A DNA stretch of 10,154 nucleotides, taken from positions 1-10,154 of the forward strand of contig CAMJJO010000062.1 of assembly GCA_946406095.1 (NCBI GenBank). The letters run 5' to 3'. Position numbers and translations under genes: made by a program. The stretch comes from an uncultured Bacteroidales bacterium. GTDB lineage: Bacteria > Bacteroidota > Bacteroidia > Bacteroidales > UBA932. How positions within the stretch are numbered: position 1 is the first letter of the stretch; the number at the start of each line of letters is the position of its first letter. The notes under the pieces are model-generated. The model had not been told where the DNA came from. It saw nothing but the letters and a program-made list of their open reading frames with translations, and searched no databases. This document shows positions 7,001 to 10,154 of the stretch, one piece after another.

Positions 7001-7834
7001 GAAGTCCGGGAGCCGCGGGGGTATTCTAGGGGGCAGAGCCCCCTACAGACAATGACAGACAAGGACGCAGTCATTGTCTGCCTTCCAGTATTCCCGGGAA
7101 CAAACTGCGACTACGACACCGCCAAGGCATTCCGCAAGGCCGGAGCGGAGGTGCGCCCCTTCATCTTCCGCAACCTAACCCCTCAGGACGTCCTGGACTC
7201 CATCGACGGCCTGGCCGCCCGCATAGATGAATGCCACATCCTTGCATTCTGCGGCGGATTCTCTTCCGGAGACGAGCCCGACGGAAGCGGCAAATTCATC
7301 GCAAATGTAATCAACAATGCAAAGGTCGCTGCGGCGATATCTGCCCTGCAGGCCCGTGGAGGCCTGATCCTCGGCATCTGCAACGGCTTCCAGGCCCTGG
7401 TCAAGAGCGGCCTGCTGCCTTATGGCAAACTGGGTTGCGTGACACCGGATTCTCCCACTCTCTTCCGCAACGACATCAACCGTCACATCTCCCTTATCGC
7501 CACGACCGAAGTCGCCACGGTGAATTCTCCCTGGCTGTCTTCTTTCAAAGTAGGGGACAGGCACTCCATCGCTTTCAGCCATGGCGAAGGCAAGTTCGTG
7601 GTGAGCGAAGAATTCGCCCGCGAGCTCTTTGCGAACGGTCAGGTGGCCTTCCGCTACGTAGACAATCCCAACGGCTCCGTCTGCGATATCGAGGGCATAG
7701 TGAGCCCGGACGGGCACATCCTTGGCAAGATGGGGCACAGCGAACGCTACGAGCAGAACCTCTTCAAGAACATCTCCGGCGAGAAACGCCAGGGTATTTT
7801 TGAAAACGCAGTCAACTACTTCCGAAAAATATGA
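4067..7834 (+). CDS. purL: FGAM synthase, large single-chain type with extra linker insert
   Basis: PurL converts FGAR plus glutamine and ATP to FGAM. The 1255-residue chain is the large fused type (PurS-like N-terminus, synthase core, C-terminal glutaminase). Its start resembles the Clostridia/Bacteroidota subfamily rather than the E. coli one. A GTG 21 bases upstream is in frame but lies in the hairpin; the ATG at 4067 (MSNKRLFVEKK) fits the family. Landmarks: WSDHCRHTTF (216-225), ETHNHPTEIEPFGGA (from 317), GRDGIGGAT (446-454), NDFGAGGVS (from 500), GGKDSMSG (from 772). The glutaminase domain begins near 996 and has C1105 in GICNGF, H1224 and E1226 in GHSER, so the triad is intact. Residues about 943-995 form an extra low-complexity linker coded by palindromic DNA. 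The stop overlaps the next ATG (ATGA). Confidence 0.96.
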   Translation: MSNKRLFVEKKNRFSVEADSLLAELNENLGLGMKSLRLLNVYDLFGFSDALVEKCRYAVFGETVTDTVTDSIDLSGKKYLAVEYIPGQFDQRASSAVDCVHLIDPSAEISIKSSRLLIFDETVTDEVLGRIAHYYINPVECRRKDLSILSLNEQAEVKPLEDLGGFIDMPEGEYGDFCRSHGLAMNTDDLREVALYFRKEGRNPTETELRILDTYWSDHCRHTTFTSELEEISIEECFLKPELEASLNLFAQMREDLGRVQKPVCLMELATIGARWLRAKGKLDDLEQSEENNACSIFITATVDGKPEKWLLQFKNETHNHPTEIEPFGGAATCLGGAIRDPLSGRAYVYQAMRVTGAGDILTPVADTIPGKLPQKMISRKAAGGYSSYGNQIGLATTHVREIYSEGYTAKRMEIGAVVGAVRAADVRRESPAPGDVVLLLGGRTGRDGIGGATGSSKEHTEASLETCGSEVQKGNAPEERQIQRLFRRPEVTRLIKKSNDFGAGGVSVAIGELADGLDIWLDRVPTKYAGLNSTELAISESQERMAVVVDASDVEEFRRLCAADNIELTHVANVTDRGRMRMYNGGDIVCDLSRAFIDSAGAKHYAKAAILPVEDKDPFVRCPEGKTLEEKMIAVMGSPNVASQKGLVEMFDSTIGRSTVLMPYGGRRQATETQVSVQKLPVDGYTDTASIMAFGYNPDLAVWSPYHSAAYAVVEACTKVVCAGGEWSGMRFSYQEYFERMTSDPHTWGKPLSALLGALRMQAALGLPSIGGKDSMSGTFEHIHVPPTLVAFGITTVDAGKVISTEFKKAGNKIWLIRHTPLANRMPDTAALAGNWNYIHSQIEAGRIVSAWSLGYGGVAEALVKMSMGNALGVKVNISEDELFRLAPGSVLVEADGDLDFPSATLLGEVTEGGICINGCCIPLEKLEAAYEGRYFKIYPPRVGKDAAAGLSASGKGQGNACLSTHGGGRDIARAMSEVREPRGYSRGQSPLQTMTDKDAVIVCLPVFPGTNCDYDTAKAFRKAGAEVRPFIFRNLTPQDVLDSIDGLAARIDECHILAFCGGFSSGDEPDGSGKFIANVINNAKVAAAISALQARGGLILGICNGFQALVKSGLLPYGKLGCVTPDSPTLFRNDINRHISLIATTEVATVNSPWLSSFKVGDRHSIAFSHGEGKFVVSEEFARELFANGQVAFRYVDNPNGSVCDIEGIVSPDGHILGKMGHSERYEQNLFKNISGEKRQGIFENAVNYFRKI
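6949..7080 (+). repeat. Cluster of four hairpins inside purL (protein-coding palindromic insert)
   Basis: Four inverted repeats follow each other. (a) 6949-6955 pairs with 6960-6966 (TGCGTGC, 4-base loop). (b) 6979-7000 is a perfect 22-bp palindrome centred on CTCGAG, flanked by GGAC (6974-6977) and GTCC (7004-7007), which extend the stem past a small bulge. (c) 7027-7034 pairs with 7038-7045 (TAGGGGGC, 3-base loop). (d) 7046-7056 pairs with 7070-7080 (CAGACAATGAC, 13-base loop). The reading frame stays open throughout. The stretch uses CGA, CGG, AGG, CTA and GGG codons, whereas the rest of purL prefers CGC/CGT, CTC/CTG and GGC. The encoded residues match no PurL segment I know. It is most likely an inserted repeat element or a former intergenic region. 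Confidence 0.7.
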
Positions 7835-8553
7835 TAAAGAAAGAACTGATTTTCGATGGCAACGAGAAGCAGGTCTTCGCAACCGAAGACCCGGATAAGG
7901 TCATCTTCCGATACAAGGATGTGACCCTTGCCTACAACAGCATCAAGCGCGCCCGTTTCGACGGAAAAGGGGCGCTTAACAACCGCATCTCCGCTATCCT
8001 GCTGGGCTATCTCAACAAGAACGGCGTGCGTACTCACTTCCTCGAGCAGGTAGGGGAGCGCGAGCAGCTCTGCCGCAAGATCGACATCATCCCCATCGAG
8101 GTCTTCTGGCGCAAGCGCATCGCCGGCACCCTGGCTACCAGACTTGGGGTCGAGGACGGATTCTGCCCCGGGAACACCATCGTGGACCTGGTCTACAACA
8201 ACGACGATCTGGAAGATCCCGTCATCAACAAGCACCATGCTGTCGCCCTCGGGCTCGCCACCTACGACGAACTGGACATTATGATGGCGGTTGCGCGCAA
8301 GGCGGGGACCCTGCTGGAGGCACTCTTCCACAGTGCCGGCATCGAGCTTGTGGACATGAAGCTGGAATTCGGGCACGCATCGGACAACGGCGAACTCATC
8401 CTTTCGGACGAAATCAGCCCGGACACCTGCCGCCTCTGGGACGAGGCCACCGGCGAAAGGCTTGGCAAAGACCGCTTCCGTCTGGACCTCAGCGACGTGG
8501 TCGCATCCTACAAGACCGTTTTGGAAAGACTCGAAAAACTGGATATTCAATAA
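7831..8553 (+). CDS. Short SAICAR synthase homologue with altered ATP-site residues
   Basis: This 240-residue PurC-family protein aligns almost without gaps to E. coli-type and clostridial PurC and keeps E. coli numbering up to about residue 181. Conserved: K13, FDGKGALNN (43-51), R94, D125 and D129, VDMKLEFG with D175, K177 and E179, then SDEISPDTCRLWD with the metal Asp193 and Asp198, and KDRFR near the end. Altered: the GKAK loop is GNEK (K11 to N), KDDATA is KDVTLA (D31 to V), the S100 position is Thr, and K123 is Asn in VYNNDDLEDP. These lysines and the acidic residue are the usual nucleotide-side contacts. It may be a weak or specialised SAICAR synthase, or a non-catalytic partner. Its start overlaps the purL stop by four bases, and its stop lies one base before the purF ATG. 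Confidence 0.85.
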   Translation: MIKKELIFDGNEKQVFATEDPDKVIFRYKDVTLAYNSIKRARFDGKGALNNRISAILLGYLNKNGVRTHFLEQVGEREQLCRKIDIIPIEVFWRKRIAGTLATRLGVEDGFCPGNTIVDLVYNNDDLEDPVINKHHAVALGLATYDELDIMMAVARKAGTLLEALFHSAGIELVDMKLEFGHASDNGELILSDEISPDTCRLWDEATGERLGKDRFRLDLSDVVASYKTVLERLEKLDIQ

Positions 8554-8554
8554 T

Positions 8555-9913
8555 ATGGGAGTACTTGCAGTTTATGGCGTAAAGGACGCCTCTACATATA
8601 TCTATTACGGCCTGCATAACCTGCAGCACCGCGGGCAGGAAGGCGGCGGCATCGCTACCTTCGACGAAAACGGCAAGTCCTACCGCTATCGCGGCCAGGG
8701 CCTGCTGAGCGAGATATTCACCAACGGCGAGGTCGGCAAACTGAAGGGCTCGATGGGAGTCGGCAGCGTGAAGTATGCCAACGCCTCCAAGAGCGGCCCC
8801 GAGAACGTGGAGCCTCTGTACTTCCGCCACAAGAGCGGTAACTTCGTGGTTGCAGGCGAGGGTAACCTGGTGAACGCCAGGCAGATAGCCGATTATCTCG
8901 AGAAGCACGGCACAATTTTCCAGACCGATACCGACAGCGAACTCCTGGCGCATCTGATCAAGAAAAACTATAACGAGGAGCGCATAGACCGCATAGTCAA
9001 AGCCCTGAACATGATGGAAGGCGGCTTCGCTTTCGTCATCATGACCAGGAGCCGCGTCTATGCCTGCCGCGACAAATACGGCATCAAGCCCCTCTGCATA
9101 GGCAAGCTCGGCGACGGCTATGTGGTGAGCAGCGAATCCTGCGCCTTCTCCATCATGGGTGCCGAGTTCATCCGTGACGTCAAGCCTGGCGAGATCGTCT
9201 CCTTCGACGGTGCCGGAATGCGCAGCACCATCTGGTCCCGCTTCTCCCGCCACCGCATGTGCGCAATGGATTACATCTACTTCGCACGCCCGGACAGCGA
9301 TATCGATGGCTGCAACGTGCACGCCTACCGCAAGGAAGCGGGCCGGCGCCTCTATCGCGAGTGCCCTGCGGATGCCGATATCGTAGTGGGTGTGCCGGAA
9401 TCCGGCCTGAGCGCCGCGTTCGGCTATGCCGAGGAGAGCGGAATCCCCTTCGAAATGGGCCTGGTGAAGCATAAATATGTGGGCCGCACCTTCATCCAGC
9501 CGGTGCAGAGCATGCGCGAGCTTGGTGTGAAGATGAAGCTTACCGCAGTCCGCAGCATAGTCAACGGCAAGCGTATTGTGCTGGTGGACGACTCCATAGT
9601 GCGCGGCACGACCTGCCTCAAGATAGTCACCCTGCTGCGCGAAGCCGGGGCGGCGGAGGTGCACGTGCGCATCGCCAGCCCTATGATGCGCTTCACCTGC
9701 CATTATGGCGTGGATACTTCCACTCCCGAAGAACTGCTCTGCTCGCACCGCACCCTGGAAGAAGCCTGCAAGGCCATCGAGGCGGATTCCCTGGGCTATC
9801 TCAGCCCTGAATCCACCCGCGCGTCCGCTTTCGGCTGCGCAGATCCCTGCCAGGCCTGCTTCACGGGCGAGTATCCTACCCTTCTTTATGATGATGAAAC
9901 TACAAACGATTAA
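8555..9913 (+). CDS. purF: PurF homologue with inactivated glutaminase site
   Basis: Normal PurF makes phosphoribosylamine from PRPP using ammonia released from glutamine by an N-terminal Cys. This 452-residue protein resembles B. subtilis PurF. The PRPP half is intact: flexible loop GRTFIQP (310-316) and VDDSIVRGTT (344-353) with D345 and D346. All four [4Fe-4S] ligands appear kept: C236, C382, C432 and C435. The glutaminase half keeps its fold (YYGLHNLQHRGQEGGGIA, D127), but the chain starts MGVLAVYG where ECGVFGIWG is expected, so the nucleophile is absent. The Arg of HVRYAT is K73 (SVKYAN), and HNGNL is GEGNL (N to E102). No upstream in-frame start restores a Cys. Likely it is an ammonia-dependent or ammonia-receiving PRA synthase, or a regulatory paralogue. 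The symbol reflects family only. Confidence 0.88.
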   Translation: MGVLAVYGVKDASTYIYYGLHNLQHRGQEGGGIATFDENGKSYRYRGQGLLSEIFTNGEVGKLKGSMGVGSVKYANASKSGPENVEPLYFRHKSGNFVVAGEGNLVNARQIADYLEKHGTIFQTDTDSELLAHLIKKNYNEERIDRIVKALNMMEGGFAFVIMTRSRVYACRDKYGIKPLCIGKLGDGYVVSSESCAFSIMGAEFIRDVKPGEIVSFDGAGMRSTIWSRFSRHRMCAMDYIYFARPDSDIDGCNVHAYRKEAGRRLYRECPADADIVVGVPESGLSAAFGYAEESGIPFEMGLVKHKYVGRTFIQPVQSMRELGVKMKLTAVRSIVNGKRIVLVDDSIVRGTTCLKIVTLLREAGAAEVHVRIASPMMRFTCHYGVDTSTPEELLCSHRTLEEACKAIEADSLGYLSPESTRASAFGCADPCQACFTGEYPTLLYDDETTND

Positions 9914-9916
9914 GAT

Positions 9917-10154
9917 ATGGCTCAATCATACGAAAATGCCGGCGTGAATCTGGAGGCCGGATACGAGGTAGTAAGAAGAATAAAACAGCACGTGGCTTCC
10001 ACCACGCGCACAGGTTCGATGGGAAACATCGGCTCCTTCGGGGGGATGTTCGACCTCTCTGCCCTGGGGGTGAAGGAACCTGTGCTGGTGAGCGGCACCG
10101 ACGGCGTGGGCACCAAGCTCAAGATTGCCTTCGCGATGGACAAGCACGACACCA
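9917..10154 (+). CDS. purM: AIR synthase, N-terminal part (cut by window edge)
   Basis: PurM closes the imidazole ring, turning FGAM into AIR with ATP. The ATG at 9917 is three bases after the purF stop, and 79 complete codons remain before the edge. The start MAQSYENAGVNLEAGYEVV matches the family's YxxAGVxIxAG opening. GNIGSFGGMFDLSALG and the nucleotide/substrate motif VSGTDGVGTKLK follow, ending MDKHDT where the family has a similar GKHDT. Full PurM is about 340 residues, so most lies outside. Its position directly after purF suggests the plus-strand operon continues, perhaps with purN, purH and purD, which cannot be seen here. Confidence 0.96.
   Translation, partial: MAQSYENAGVNLEAGYEVVRRIKQHVASTTRTGSMGNIGSFGGMFDLSALGVKEPVLVSGTDGVGTKLKIAFAMDKHDT

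Noticed and set aside
8462..8554. Upstream extension of PurF that might supply the missing Cys or a propeptide
   Set aside because: The frame overlaps the upstream purC homologue, has no Cys next to GVLAVYG, and looks like out-of-frame sequence of that gene.

Overview
The window is almost entirely de novo purine biosynthesis genes, packed with little spacing and probably from a member of the Bacteroidota, most likely Bacteroidales. The evidence for this is the 318-residue SAICAR synthase of the kind found in that phylum, two TAnnTTTG-type -7 promoter boxes in the divergent intergenic region, start codons without clear Shine-Dalgarno sequences, and A/T-rich leaders inside G+C-rich coding DNA. 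I cannot name a genus. Several genes (PurB, the large PurL, the two short PurC homologues, PurF) look more like Bacillota/Clostridia families, so old gene transfer or mosaic ancestry is plausible; this is inferred from remembered family sequences, not from a search.

Layout. On the minus strand, reading leftward from about 2772, are purC (1816-2772), purB (522-1814) and the 5' part of purA (1-446, cut by the window edge). Together they cover CAIR to SAICAR to AICAR and the IMP to AMP branch. A 102-bp divergent promoter region (2773-2874) separates them from a plus-strand operon: a short purC homologue (2875-3555), purE (3552-4022), a 13-bp perfect hairpin, purL (4067-7834), a second short purC homologue (7831-8553), a purF homologue (8555-9913) and the start of purM (9917 to the edge). 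Most junctions are ATGA overlaps or gaps of 1 to 3 bases, so the genes are probably translationally coupled.

What is unusual. (1) Three SAICAR-synthase homologues lie in 7 kb. The minus-strand copy looks complete. The two plus-strand copies are each altered at different parts of the active site, in a nearly complementary way. (2) The PurF homologue keeps the PRPP site and all four Fe-S cysteines, but its glutaminase site has lost the N-terminal catalytic Cys, the Arg and the Asn, so it should not hydrolyse glutamine. (3) The linker between the synthase and glutaminase halves of PurL carries an in-frame stretch of roughly 50 codons made of hairpins and palindromes, with codon use unlike its surroundings. 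It resembles a palindromic repeat element that has become protein-coding, or a relic of a purL-purQ fusion. (4) The two divergent promoters interleave and share an imperfect dyad that could be a common operator.

No tRNA, rRNA, CRISPR array, insertion sequence or known riboswitch was recognised. No stretch longer than about 100 bases lacks a gene.
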